A program made the translations under genes and the position numbers. A stretch of DNA of 64,000 nucleotides from Dysosmobacter acutus (lineage in GTDB: Bacteria > Bacillota > Clostridia > Oscillospirales > Oscillospiraceae): the NCBI RefSeq assembly GCF_018919205.1, contig NZ_JAHLQN010000001.1, positions 186,001 through 250,000 of the forward strand. Reading direction: 5' to 3'. This document shows positions 25,499 to 34,408 of this stretch, piece by piece (the stretch's first letter is position 1; each line of letters starts with the position of its first letter). The notes beneath the pieces were generated by a model. That model was not told where the DNA came from and made no database searches. It worked only from the letters and a program-made list of their open reading frames with translations.

Positions 25499-26932
25499 TC
25501 ACTGTCCCGCCTCGCGGGCCAGTTTGGTCAGGTAGTAGAGGTACGCGGCGCAGGACATCTCGTTTTCCCGCAGCCCTTTGACTGTGTGGTATTCATTGGG
25601 CGCGTGAATCCGGCCGCCCTGCCCCAGCCCGTAAGAGACAAAGGGGACGCCGCAGCGCTGGGTAAAGAGATAGGCGGGGCCGGTGCCGGGAAAAATGGGC
25701 CATGCGTAGCCCTGGTCATAGCCGCTGTTATCCAGGGCCATCAGCGCCGCCCGGCAGGCCAGTGCCTCGGGGTCGCTCTTGGACCAGGGAGAGCTCTGAC
25801 GGACCGTGATCTTCACGTCGTCATAGCCATGCTTGTGCAGATGCTTTTTGATCTTTTCCAGCATCATGTCGGCGGTCAGCGGGGGTACCAGCCGGACGTC
25901 CACCTTGGCCTGCACCTTGTAGGGAATCACCGTCTTGGTGGCCGGTCCGGTATACCCGCCCCAGATGCCGTCAATGTTCAGCGTGGGCGTCCACATCAGT
26001 TTGCGGACCGCCTCCTCCCCATGCATGTCATGGAGGAACCGGGAGGCATAGAGCCGCTCGTTCAGGAACATCTCCTCGTCAAAGACGGAGGCAAAGCGCC
26101 GGGTCAGCTGCTCATCCGCCTCGGACAGGGGCTGCAAATCATCATAGAACCCCTCGATGAGGATGTCGTCCCCCTGGCGCATGGTGGCCAGGGCGTTGAC
26201 CAGCCGCCAGGCCGGGCTTCCCACCCAGGCGGCATTCATGCTGTGCAGATCGATCTTTTGGGGACCGCCCCACTCGCCGCCCGTGACCTCCAGATCCAGG
26301 TACAGCGTACCCTTGTTGCCCAGCAGCACGGCCGGACGGCCCTGTTCATCCTGACGGGCGCCATTGAGGAATACGCCGTCAAGCTTGGCAATCTCCTCCT
26401 TGTGGGCCTCCACAAAGGGGATCATGCTCCCGCTGCCCAGCTCCTCCTCGCCCTCCACCACAAAGAGGACGTTGACCGGCATATAGCCCAGCGTCTTCCG
26501 GATGGAGTCCACCGCGTTGATAAAGCATACCAGCGGGCCCTTGGAGTTCATGATGCCCCGGGCCACAATGCACTCCCCATAGTCCTCAAAGTCTATGCGG
26601 GCGCCCTCATAGGGAGAGACAATCCACTCGTCGTAGGGCTCGGGCGGCTGTACGTCGTACATGCCGTACATGAGGATTCCAGGGGCGTTCTCCACGTCGG
26701 CGTTCAGCCTGCCCACCACCACGGGGCTTTTCACATACCGCTCCAGGTGGACATCCACACAGCCCACGGAACGCAAGAGTTCCATCACCTTTTCCGCGCA
26801 CTCGTCAATCCCCTCCCCGGTTCCGGCCACGCTGGGCTGGCGGACCAGGTCCAGGATTTTGGGCAGGTGCTCGGATTCAAAGGCCGCATTGATATGGGAA
26901 TAAACTTCTTCCAGCCAATCTGCCTTTTCCAC
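25499..26932 (-). CDS. M20-family (dipeptidase/deacylase) protein with altered metal ligands
   Basis: The 477-residue protein follows the CNDP/M20 plan with a catalytic domain interrupted by a lid. Glu163 and Glu164 (EGEEELGS) and the late His (HAPNEYH) are kept. The first metal His is Met91 (GMYDVQPP instead of GHYDVQP), the bridging Asp is Asn129 (RGIMNSKG), and the third Asp is Asn190 or Gly191 (FLNGARQ). Three of five ligands are thus changed in an otherwise full-length, well-kept frame. It is encoded between the permeases and the binding protein of the oligopeptide importer, so it probably acts on the imported compound, or binds it without hydrolysis. Confidence 0.85.
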   Translation of the reverse strand: MEKADWLEEVYSHINAAFESEHLPKILDLVRQPSVAGTGEGIDECAEKVMELLRSVGCVDVHLERYVKSPVVVGRLNADVENAPGILMYGMYDVQPPEPYDEWIVSPYEGARIDFEDYGECIVARGIMNSKGPLVCFINAVDSIRKTLGYMPVNVLFVVEGEEELGSGSMIPFVEAHKEEIAKLDGVFLNGARQDEQGRPAVLLGNKGTLYLDLEVTGGEWGGPQKIDLHSMNAAWVGSPAWRLVNALATMRQGDDILIEGFYDDLQPLSEADEQLTRRFASVFDEEMFLNERLYASRFLHDMHGEEAVRKLMWTPTLNIDGIWGGYTGPATKTVIPYKVQAKVDVRLVPPLTADMMLEKIKKHLHKHGYDDVKITVRQSSPWSKSDPEALACRAALMALDNSGYDQGYAWPIFPGTGPAYLFTQRCGVPFVSYGLGQGGRIHAPNEYHTVKGLRENEMSCAAYLYYLTKLAREAGQ

Positions 26933-26971
26933 AGTTCAATTCCTCCGTTCTGCTCCCTTGCCTTGAAAGGC

Positions 26972-27841
26972 TTATTTGCTGCCCCGCAGTCTGGGGTCGC
27001 GGGCGTCGCGGATCCAGTCGCCCACAAAGTTGATGGACAGGCTGACCAGGAAAATGGCAATGCCGGGGATCATCGTCAGCCACCAGGAGGTATAGATGTA
27101 GGACCGGCCCGAGGAGATCATCTGTCCCCAGGAGGGGATGGACGCCGGCAGACCCATGCCCAGGAAGGTCAGCGCCGCCTCAGAGAGGATGGTGTTGGCC
27201 ATCTGCATCGTGGTGATCACGATGGCGGAGTCAATGACGTTGGGCAGCACATGGGTGCGGATGACCCGCCACTTGCTGCACCCCACTATTTCAGAGGAAA
27301 TGACGAATTCCCGCTTGCGGATGGACAATACCTCCGCACGCACGGTTCTTGCGTATGGCACCCATCCCGTAATTCCCAGGACAAGGATGATATTGCCCAG
27401 TCCTGAACCGAGAGCCACCATGAAGCAAAGGGCCATAAACATGAACGGGAAGGCCAGCATCACGTCCACGATGCGCATGCAGACCGTGTCCACCCTGCCG
27501 CCGAAATATCCGGCCACCAGGCCGATGGTGGTGCCGATGCACATGGATAAAACACCGGCCACAATTGCGACAATCAAAGAGATCCGTGAGCCGTAGATCA
27601 GCCGGCTGAGAATATCCCGGCCCACCTCATCGGTGCCCAGCAGATGAGCGCTGGAGCCGCCTTCACTGAACGCGGGCGGAATAAAGCTGTTTGCCACATC
27701 CACCTTCGTGGGATTATAGGGAGCCAGCAGCGGCGCGCAGATGGCGATGATCACCCAAAGCACAATGACCACCAGGCCGATCTTGGCCAAAACGCCCGCT
27801 TCCTTGTAAAGCTCCCAGAAATTTTTCAATTTCTTTTTCAT
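26972..27841 (-). CDS. Oligopeptide ABC transporter permease, DppC/OppC type
   Basis: The 289-residue protein has an N-terminal cytoplasmic segment, a first helix at about 20-40, the OppC_N motif APYNP, LLGTDEVGRDILSRLIYGSR at the start of the permease domain, and the EAA loop (SEIVGCSKWRVIRTHVLPN). It pairs with the DppB-type permease encoded 14 bases upstream. The start at 27841 has GGGGAGGGCTG before it. Normal length, no anomalies. Confidence 0.94.
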   Translation of the reverse strand: MKKKLKNFWELYKEAGVLAKIGLVVIVLWVIIAICAPLLAPYNPTKVDVANSFIPPAFSEGGSSAHLLGTDEVGRDILSRLIYGSRISLIVAIVAGVLSMCIGTTIGLVAGYFGGRVDTVCMRIVDVMLAFPFMFMALCFMVALGSGLGNIILVLGITGWVPYARTVRAEVLSIRKREFVISSEIVGCSKWRVIRTHVLPNVIDSAIVITTMQMANTILSEAALTFLGMGLPASIPSWGQMISSGRSYIYTSWWLTMIPGIAIFLVSLSINFVGDWIRDARDPRLRGSK

Positions 27842-27855
27842 TTTCAGCCCTCCCC

Positions 27856-28773
27856 TTACTGCACGCTGATGCGCGGGTCGATGACGGTATAGAGAAGGTC
27901 AACCACCAGGTTAATCCCCACGAACAGGGCCGCCATAATCACGATACTTGCCTGCACAACGGGATAGTCGTACACCAGAATGCCGGTCACCAGCACACGG
28001 CCGATACCGGGATAGGAGAACACCGTCTCCACCACGATGGAGCCACCAAGCAGGTTGCCCACCTGCAGAGCGATCATGGTGATCACGCCCACCAGGCTGT
28101 TGCGCAGGCCGTGGCCCACAAGCAGCTGCGTGGGCGAAACGCCCTTGGCCTTGGCCGTGGTCATGTAGTCCTGCCGGATCACCGAAAGCATGGAGTTTCG
28201 TGTCAGTCGGACCGTGCTGGTGGCAAGGCCCATGGACAGGGTTATGGCTGGCAGGATCAGGTATTTGAACCCTCCCGAGCCGGACGGCGGCAGCCATTTG
28301 AGCACCACCGCGAATAAGTACATCAGCAACAGGCCCAGCCAGAAGGTGGGCATGGACCGGCCTGTGATCGTCAGTGCGGTCAGCACGTTGTCCAGCCACG
28401 AGTTTCTCTTGACCGCGGCAATGATGCCCACCATCATCGCCAGCGGGATGGCCACCAGCATCGAGAGCCCCACCAGCTCCAGCGTATGCGGCAGCGCCTC
28501 GCCGATCATATCAATTACCGGGCGCTTGTAACGGTAGGAACTGCCCAGGTCCAGCGTAAACATTTCTTTCAGGAAGTTCACATACTGTACCGGCAGCGGG
28601 TCGTTCAGTCCCAGGTTTTCCTTCAGCTGTTCATACTCTGCCACGGTTGCGTTGGCATCTAACATCAGCGTCGCGGGATCTCCCACGATACGCATGATGA
28701 AGAACACGGTCGTGGCCACCAAAAACAATACGATCAATGCGTGAAAACATCTCTTGACTATGTATCTACCCAT
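27856..28773 (-). CDS. Oligopeptide ABC transporter permease, DppB/OppB type
   Basis: The 305-residue permease has a first helix at about 9-30 and then GDPATLMLDANATVAEYEQL, the conserved external loop of DppB proteins. Next come the membrane domain with the EAA loop (AKGVSPTQLLVGHGLRNS) and the C-terminal IDPRI motif. It is the first gene of the leftward seven-gene importer operon. ATG 28773 follows GAGAAGGATG; a longer in-frame start at 28797 has no ribosome site. Confidence 0.94.
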   Translation of the reverse strand: MGRYIVKRCFHALIVLFLVATTVFFIMRIVGDPATLMLDANATVAEYEQLKENLGLNDPLPVQYVNFLKEMFTLDLGSSYRYKRPVIDMIGEALPHTLELVGLSMLVAIPLAMMVGIIAAVKRNSWLDNVLTALTITGRSMPTFWLGLLLMYLFAVVLKWLPPSGSGGFKYLILPAITLSMGLATSTVRLTRNSMLSVIRQDYMTTAKAKGVSPTQLLVGHGLRNSLVGVITMIALQVGNLLGGSIVVETVFSYPGIGRVLVTGILVYDYPVVQASIVIMAALFVGINLVVDLLYTVIDPRISVQ

Positions 28774-29541
28774 ACTTTCACATCCTTCTCTTACCACCGG
28801 GGCGGCAGTGAACCAAACAAATTTCCTGCGGCCTCATCGGGCCTGCGATAGCAGCTCTTTTTCACTCTGTGCAAGAAACGGATAGGGGACCCCTCTCCAC
28901 TCCGATTAGCCCTGTCTGCATCCCTCTTTCCTCTGCCTTGCAGCTGTTGATTTCGCCGGCCCCGTGGCCCCGGGGGCCGGCTGAACTTGAAAGCGTCCCA
29001 TGTTGTGATTGAATTTATCCTAAGTTTAAGTGGATTTGCTTCTTCTGTCCAATACTCTTTTTTTATTGTTTAATACAATGATTTTATATGTTGACTGTGA
29101 ATTTTAAGACAATTTGCTCAGTTCTTCCCTTGATTGGGACAAATTTCAGCCCATTTGCGATTAAACGCCCCAAAAAGTCAATCCTTTGGTGCTTTTCCCA
29201 TAAGGGCCCGCTTCAGCCCCCACGGAAACTGTGCAGGATTTCCCACTTGGCAAACCGGGACAGCGCCTGCCTTTGCCTGAATCTGTATGCATTGCGCTCC
29301 AAGCCATCGTGCCGCGGCCCTGATCTGGCGGACCGCTTTTACTCCATCGGGCAGTGGCGGGCCTATTTATACTATTATATATAAAGAGCGGTTATTGCCA
29401 CCGGTTTTGAGCGCTTCAGCCATATTGACACACCAAAAAATGCCTGATAGAATTCCATCGACCGGAGGACTATTCTTTTTCCGGTCCTTCGTCTCCGTGT
29501 CCCCTTTGTCCAAAAATTCAGATTTAGGAGGAACATCAAAC
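28774..29541. other. Long divergent intergenic region between importer operon and second AstE-like gene
   Basis: These 768 bases carry no supportable gene. The left half is moderately GC-rich and contains a 9-base-pair GC hairpin (arms 28955-28963 and 28973-28981) that would lie in the leader of the leftward importer mRNA. The middle is AT-rich. A weak leftward promoter-like pair lies at 29023-29052. TATACT/TATTAT boxes near 29368-29378 could serve the rightward gene but have no matching -35, as expected for an activator-dependent promoter. Confidence 0.5.
29023..29052 (-). promoter_or_regulatory. Weak candidate promoter for the oligopeptide importer operon
   Basis: On the minus strand TTGGAC (29052-29047), an 18-base spacer and TAAACT (29028-29023) lie about 250 bases before the first permease. 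The match is only moderate. Confidence 0.3.
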
Positions 29542-30552
29542 ATGGCAGAAACCGTCGTTTTAGGGAAAAAGTTAGGCAGCGGCGAGCGTGCATATATTAC
29601 TTTGCCGGTCACCACTATGGCCAGCGGATACCGTCTTGAGGTCCCGGTCCACGTGCTCAACGGCATGAAGCCCGGCCCGAAAATCTTCCTCAACGCCGTC
29701 TCCCACGGCGACGCCTATACCGGCATGCGGGTCATCAAGCGCGTGCTGGAGACCGCCGACGTCAACGAGCTCTGCGGCACCATCATCGCCGTGCCCTGTG
29801 CCAACCCCATCGCATTTGAGTGGGATTCCCGCAACACCCCGGTGGATATGAACAACCTCAACCGCAACTTCCCCGGCAGCGCCAAGGGTTGGTTTACCGA
29901 TCAGCTGGCCGATGTGGTCTGCTCCATCTGCTCCGAGGCCGATATGCTCATCGACTGGCACGGCGGCTCCTACGGCACCGCCATCAACTATATTCTGATG
30001 AAGAAGGCGGAGGGCGAGCTGTCCGACCGCATTCTTGAGCTGGGCCTGGCCTACGGTCTGGAGATGTACTACAACGGCGCTCCCGCCGGCCCCGCCGCCA
30101 AGTACACCGGCACGCTGACCGACTACATGATCGGCCTGGGCAAGCCCTCCATTGTCGCTGAGATCGGCGCGGGCACCGACCTGCCCTTTGATCAGATTGC
30201 CCTCTCCGCCCAGGGCGTGTTCAACGTCATGCGCAAGATGGGCATGTATCCCGGCGAACCCATCGTCCCCAAGACCCAGTACCTCATTAAAAAGCGTCCC
30301 CTGCTCCGTCCCAAGAACGGCGGTTTGTTTGTTCCCGCAGTGGGCTTTGACCACCTGAACAAGACCGTGCCCCAGGGCACGCTGCTGGCCCAGATCCTCA
30401 GCCCCCTCACCCTCGAAGTCATTGAGGAGATCGTGGCGCCCTGTGAGCAGACCGTCTTCCTGAACATGCGCGGCTATGCCACCAAGGTCCATCCCGGCGA
30501 CTATGCCTATATCCTGGGCGACCTGGCCAGCGCGGAGCAGTTCCACAACTGA
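29542..30552 (+). CDS. Succinylglutamate desuccinylase/aspartoacylase-like protein, paralogue 2
   Basis: This 336-residue paralogue of the gene at 18236 shares its whole length and order of motifs: VSHGDAYTG at 53-61, NPIAFEWDSRNTP, LNRNFPG, IDWHGG, VAEIGAG and the C-terminal RPLLRPKNGG block. As in the first copy the H-x-x-E ligand motif reads H-G-D-A (His55, Ala58). Keeping this same change in two diverged copies argues against a random loss. The gene is divergent from the oligopeptide importer, has a TAGGAGG ribosome site and its own terminator. It probably acts on an imported N-acyl compound. Confidence 0.85.
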   Translation: MAETVVLGKKLGSGERAYITLPVTTMASGYRLEVPVHVLNGMKPGPKIFLNAVSHGDAYTGMRVIKRVLETADVNELCGTIIAVPCANPIAFEWDSRNTPVDMNNLNRNFPGSAKGWFTDQLADVVCSICSEADMLIDWHGGSYGTAINYILMKKAEGELSDRILELGLAYGLEMYYNGAPAGPAAKYTGTLTDYMIGLGKPSIVAEIGAGTDLPFDQIALSAQGVFNVMRKMGMYPGEPIVPKTQYLIKKRPLLRPKNGGLFVPAVGFDHLNKTVPQGTLLAQILSPLTLEVIEEIVAPCEQTVFLNMRGYATKVHPGDYAYILGDLASAEQFHN

Positions 30553-30601
30553 TCCTGTATCCTCCAATTCTTTTTTCTTCCGCGCAAACCCCTCTATACA
30601 T

Positions 30602-30638
30602 AAAAGCGTTGACAGATCCCTGGTCTGTCAGCGCTTTT
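30602..30638. terminator. Bidirectional terminator
   Basis: A 15-base-pair stem with one wobble pair (30602-30616 with 30624-30638) has AAAA on the left and TTTT on the right. It separates the AstE-like gene from the convergent LURP-one gene. Confidence 0.8.
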
Positions 30639-30658
30639 ATGCTTTCTCTCTTCATGAT

Positions 30659-31129
30659 TCAGTTTCTGGAGCATTTTTCCGCGTCGATGGCCAGCACCAC
30701 CATCAGCGCGCACAGCACGTCCTGCCCGTCGGCCACATCGATCACATAGGTATCCGTCAGGTGAAAGAGCTCTTTGGAAATCCGGGCCACCTCCCGCCCT
30801 CCGGAATCGGTGATGGCATAGTCCCACTCCATAAAGTCCCCGTCGATCCGCCAGCCGTTGCAGTCTATTTCAAACCTTGGATGAAACAGGGAAAACTCTT
30901 TTTCAATGCACCCCACATAGGTTTCGCCCAGATAGAGCTCGAATTTGGGCAGCAGCGTAAGCACGCGCTCCCGCACCGTGCCGACATGGGTCCCGAGCCC
31001 GTCCAGCACGTGCAGACAGTGCCCCCAGGCCAGCTGTCCCTCCACGGTAAAGACCACCCGCCCCTGCTCATCGTAGATGTCGTAGCTGTCGAACCAGGAA
31101 AAAAACCGCTGGCGAAAAAGAAGCTTCAT
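30659..31129 (-). CDS. LURP-one-related / YxjI-type Tubby-like protein
   Basis: The 156-residue protein starts MKLLFRQRFFSWFDSYDIYDEQG and continues as short alternating strands, the pattern of LURP-one-related proteins (a 12-strand barrel related to Tubby). Their biochemical role in bacteria is not established. It has no signal peptide or membrane helix and is monocistronic, convergent with the AstE-like gene. Function unassigned. Confidence 0.75.
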   Translation of the reverse strand: MKLLFRQRFFSWFDSYDIYDEQGRVVFTVEGQLAWGHCLHVLDGLGTHVGTVRERVLTLLPKFELYLGETYVGCIEKEFSLFHPRFEIDCNGWRIDGDFMEWDYAITDSGGREVARISKELFHLTDTYVIDVADGQDVLCALMVVLAIDAEKCSRN

Positions 31130-31443
31130 ATAAATCCCTCCCTGTGTGCGCCTGAGGCCTCCACTGCGATCCGCCGTCTCTTTTTGTACCGGCGCATCGT
31201 AAGGTCAGCAGGCTCCGCGCAGTTTTAAACCGTATTTTAGCGGTATATGGGGCAAAACGTAAGATAAAATCGATCTGTTTTGAAAGGGAAGCAGGCTTGT
31301 CCCGTGGGCAGGCTCCAGGGGCGCTGACCATCCATACACCGAAAAGCGGCTTATTTTGTAGATCGTATCATATGCCCTCCCCTCTTGCAAGGAGAAAACA
31401 GTCGGCTTTTTCATCCGATTTGTCACAATCCCACGGAAAGCTG

Positions 31444-31472
31444 TTGTGCTTTCCAAATCCGCGTGCTACAAT
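31444..31472 (+). promoter_or_regulatory. Promoter of the trkA-trkH operon
   Basis: TTGTGC at 31444-31449, a 17-base spacer and TACAAT at 31467-31472 lie 47 bases before the trkA start. Confidence 0.6.
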
Positions 31473-31519
31473 TGGGTCGTCTCTTCTTCATACTTTATTC
31501 ACATACAGGGGAGTTCGTC

Positions 31520-32884
31520 ATGAAAATTATCATTGCCGGCGTAGGAAAGGTCGGCTCCATATTGACCAAGAAACTGGCGGCGGAGAACCACGACGTCACC
31601 ATCATCGACCAGAACCCGGACGTCATCGCGGAGCTGGTTAACGTGTGCGATGTGATGGGCGTGTGCGGCAACGGCGCCAGCTACAGCGTGCAGGAGGAGG
31701 CCGGCTCCGAGGGAGCGGACCTGCTGATCGCCACCACCTCCGGCGACGAGGTGAACATTCTTGCCTGCCTGGTTGCCAAGAAATTGGGCGTGCGCCACAC
31801 CATCGCCCGTGTCCGCAACCCCGAGTATGAAAAGCAGCTGCGCTTTATGCGCGAAGAGCTGGGGTTGTCCATGGTCATCAATCCGGAAAAGGCCACCGCC
31901 CGGGAGATTTCCCGGGTGCTGCGTTTTCCCTCCGCCCTGAAGGTGGACACCTTCTCCAAGGGCCGCATCGAGCTGGTGGAGTACCGCATCGGGGAGCAGT
32001 CCTCCCTGTCCGGCGTACGCCTCACCGATCTCTATGAGAACACCCGGGCCAAGGTGCTGATCTGCGCCGTGGCCCGGGGAAATGACGTGTATATCCCCTC
32101 CGGTGAATTCCTGCTGCAAACCGGCGACAAGATCTACGTCACCGCCTCGCCCCAGGAGCTGGAGGCCTGCTTCCGCCACCTTGGCGTGTTCCGGGCCCAG
32201 GCCCGGGCCGTCATGATCGTGGGCGCCAGCAAAATCTGCTACTACCTGGCCTCCGAGCTCTGCAGCACCGGCATGTCCGTCAAGATCATCGACTCCGACG
32301 AGCAAAAATGCGTGACCATGAGCGAGCGCCTGCCCCAGGCCCTGCTCATCCAGGGCGACGGCACCGACGCGGAGCTTCTCAACGAGGAGGGCGTGGGCCA
32401 GAGCGACGCCTTCGTCTCCCTCACCGGTTTGGACGAGGCCAACATCATTATGGCCATGTATGCCTCCAAGCAGGGTGTGGGCAAGGTGGTGGCCAAGGTC
32501 AATCGCCAGTCCTTTGTGGACCTGGTGGCCTCCGGCAGCATGACCGACAGCATCGTCTCCGCCGGCGGCATCACTTCGGAGCTGATCCTGCGCTATGTCC
32601 GGGCCATGCAAAACGGCATGGCCTCTCATGTGAAGACGCTGCACCGCATCGTGGGCGACCGGGTGGAGGCGCTGGAGTTCGGCGTCCCCCGGGGCTCTCC
32701 CCTGGTGGGCATCCCCTTTAAGGATCTGAATCTGAAAAACGACCTGTTGGTGGCGGGCATCGCCCGGTCCAACGGCAAGATCATCATTCCTTCCGGCCAG
32801 GACAGCCTGCACTGCGGCGACAGCGTGATCGTTGTGACCACCCACACCTCTCTCCGCGACCTTTCAGACATTCTGAAAAAATAA
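31520..32884 (+). CDS. trkA: Trk potassium uptake regulator TrkA
   Basis: The 454-residue peripheral protein has two RCK units. Each has a Rossmann NAD domain (MKIIIAGVGKVGSILTKKLA at the N-terminus and VMIVGASKICYYLASEL near residue 235) followed by a TrkA_C domain (about 140-220 and 365-450). The first Gly motif GVGKVG is intact; the second (GASKIC) lacks the classical glycines, as in many TrkA proteins. It gates the TrkH pore encoded 11 bases downstream in response to nucleotide binding. ATG 31520 is preceded by AGGGGAG. Confidence 0.94.
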   Translation: MKIIIAGVGKVGSILTKKLAAENHDVTIIDQNPDVIAELVNVCDVMGVCGNGASYSVQEEAGSEGADLLIATTSGDEVNILACLVAKKLGVRHTIARVRNPEYEKQLRFMREELGLSMVINPEKATAREISRVLRFPSALKVDTFSKGRIELVEYRIGEQSSLSGVRLTDLYENTRAKVLICAVARGNDVYIPSGEFLLQTGDKIYVTASPQELEACFRHLGVFRAQARAVMIVGASKICYYLASELCSTGMSVKIIDSDEQKCVTMSERLPQALLIQGDGTDAELLNEEGVGQSDAFVSLTGLDEANIIMAMYASKQGVGKVVAKVNRQSFVDLVASGSMTDSIVSAGGITSELILRYVRAMQNGMASHVKTLHRIVGDRVEALEFGVPRGSPLVGIPFKDLNLKNDLLVAGIARSNGKIIIPSGQDSLHCGDSVIVVTTHTSLRDLSDILKK

Positions 32885-32895
32885 GGAGGCAGCGT

Positions 32896-34392
32896 GTGAA
32901 TTACAGAATGGTCGGCTTTATTCTTGGCCGCATTTTACTGGTGGAGTCTGTTTTGATGCTCCTCCCCCTCATGGTGACACTGGCCTACGGCGAAAGCGCC
33001 GTATTTGCCTTCTGCCTTCCAATTGTTCTTTCAGCCCTCTGCGGCGCGCTGCTGGGCGTACGGACCCCGAAAAACACCACCATCTACGCCAAGGAGGGCC
33101 TGGTGATCGTGGCCCTTTCCTGGCTGGCAATGTCTCTTTTCGGCGCGCTGCCCTTTTATCTCTGCGGCTCCTTTTCCAGTTTTGTGGACTGCTTTTTCGA
33201 AACCGTCTCCGGCTTTACCACCACCGGCGCCAGCATTCTGACAGAGGTGGAATCCCTTGAGCACGGTATCCTCTTCTGGCGCAGCTTCACCCATTGGGTC
33301 GGCGGCATGGGCGTGCTGGTCTTTGTAATGGCCATTTTGCCCCTGGCCGGCGGCCGCAGCGTTCATCTGCTCCGGGCGGAGGTGCCCGGTCCCTCCGTGG
33401 GCAAGCTGGTCAGCCGCCTGGGCAACACCGCCAAAATCCTCTACGGCATCTACATTGTGCTGACGCTGATTGAGGTAGTCTTTCTGCTTGCGGGCGGGAT
33501 GTCCCTTTTTGACGCCCTGATCCACTCCTTCGGCTCGGCGGGCACCGGAGGCTTCTCCAACCGCAATCTCAGCGTGGGCGCCTACAACAACGCCTATTAT
33601 GATGTGGTCATCAGCACGTTTATGCTGCTGTTCGGCGTCAACTTCAACCTGTACTACTTTCTGCTGCTGCGCCGCTTCCGGGAGGTCTTTCGGTCCGAGG
33701 AGCTGAAGGTCTATCTTGGAATCGTCTTTGCCTCGGTGATGATGATCGCCGTCAATCTGCTGCGCTACTATGACACCTTCCTCCAGTGCCTGCGCTACGC
33801 CTTCTTCCAGGTGTCGTCCATCATCACCACCACGGGCTACGCCACAGCGGACTTCGAACAGTGGCCCTCCTTTTCCAAAACCATCCTGGTGATTCTCATG
33901 TTCATCGGCGCCTCGGCCGGCTCCACCGGCGGCGGCATCAAGGTGGCCCGGATCGTCATTCTCTGCAAATCCTCCTACCGGGATCTGCAGCGGATGCTCC
34001 ATCCCCACGCCGTCACCACCGTCCGCTTTGAAGGCAAGCCCCTGGACGATAAGACCCTGCGGGGAACCTATATGTTTTTCTCCATCTACATGGGCATTTT
34101 TGCCCTGTCGATTCTGCTTTTGTCTCTTGAGCATTTTGACCTGATCACCACCTTCACCGCCGTAACCGCCTGCATCAACAACATCGGCCCCGGCCTCTCC
34201 ATAGTTGGGCCAATGGGGAACTACTCCGGCTTTTCCGCCCTTGGCAAGCTCCTGCTCTCCTTTAACATGCTGGTTGGCCGGCTGGAGATATTCCCCGTGC
34301 TGATGCTGCTGGCGCCCTCGGTATGGAAGAAGCCCCGGCGCTTTTCCTCAAGCAAAAAGCCCTGTCCTTATGAAACAGAAGAGGATGCCTGA
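32896..34392 (+). CDS. trkH: Trk/Ktr potassium transporter membrane subunit TrkH
   Basis: The 498-residue membrane protein has the four M1-P-M2 repeats of TrkH. The selectivity filters appear as TTTGAS, GSAGTGGF, TTTGYAT and CINNIGPG. GSTGGG near residue 350 is typical of the M3 gating region. GTG 32896 follows AAGGAGG. It forms the K+ pore together with TrkA. The fourth filter departs from the TxG pattern, as is usual in this family. Confidence 0.94.
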   Translation: MNYRMVGFILGRILLVESVLMLLPLMVTLAYGESAVFAFCLPIVLSALCGALLGVRTPKNTTIYAKEGLVIVALSWLAMSLFGALPFYLCGSFSSFVDCFFETVSGFTTTGASILTEVESLEHGILFWRSFTHWVGGMGVLVFVMAILPLAGGRSVHLLRAEVPGPSVGKLVSRLGNTAKILYGIYIVLTLIEVVFLLAGGMSLFDALIHSFGSAGTGGFSNRNLSVGAYNNAYYDVVISTFMLLFGVNFNLYYFLLLRRFREVFRSEELKVYLGIVFASVMMIAVNLLRYYDTFLQCLRYAFFQVSSIITTTGYATADFEQWPSFSKTILVILMFIGASAGSTGGGIKVARIVILCKSSYRDLQRMLHPHAVTTVRFEGKPLDDKTLRGTYMFFSIYMGIFALSILLLSLEHFDLITTFTAVTACINNIGPGLSIVGPMGNYSGFSALGKLLLSFNMLVGRLEIFPVLMLLAPSVWKKPRRFSSSKKPCPYETEEDA

Positions 34393-34406
34393 CGGCATCC
34401 TCTTCT
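34377..34406 (+). terminator. Terminator overlapping the trkH stop
   Basis: A 13-base-pair stem (34377-34389 with 34394-34406) with loop TGAC ends in TTCTTTCT. The 5' arm includes the last codons of trkH. Confidence 0.8.
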
Positions 34407-34408
34407 TT

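Noticed and set aside
25586-27406. A 606-codon open frame on the + strand across the M20 and permease genes
   Set aside because: Antisense shadow of two conserved genes; composition is His/Gly/Gln/Arg-rich with no family motif.
29088-29384. A 98-codon + strand frame in the long gap before the second AstE-like gene
   Set aside because: No ribosome site and irregular composition, with no similarity to any family I know; treated as intergenic.
31499-32845. A 448-codon open frame opposite trkA
   Set aside because: Antisense to a clear trkA gene; low-complexity His/Gly composition.
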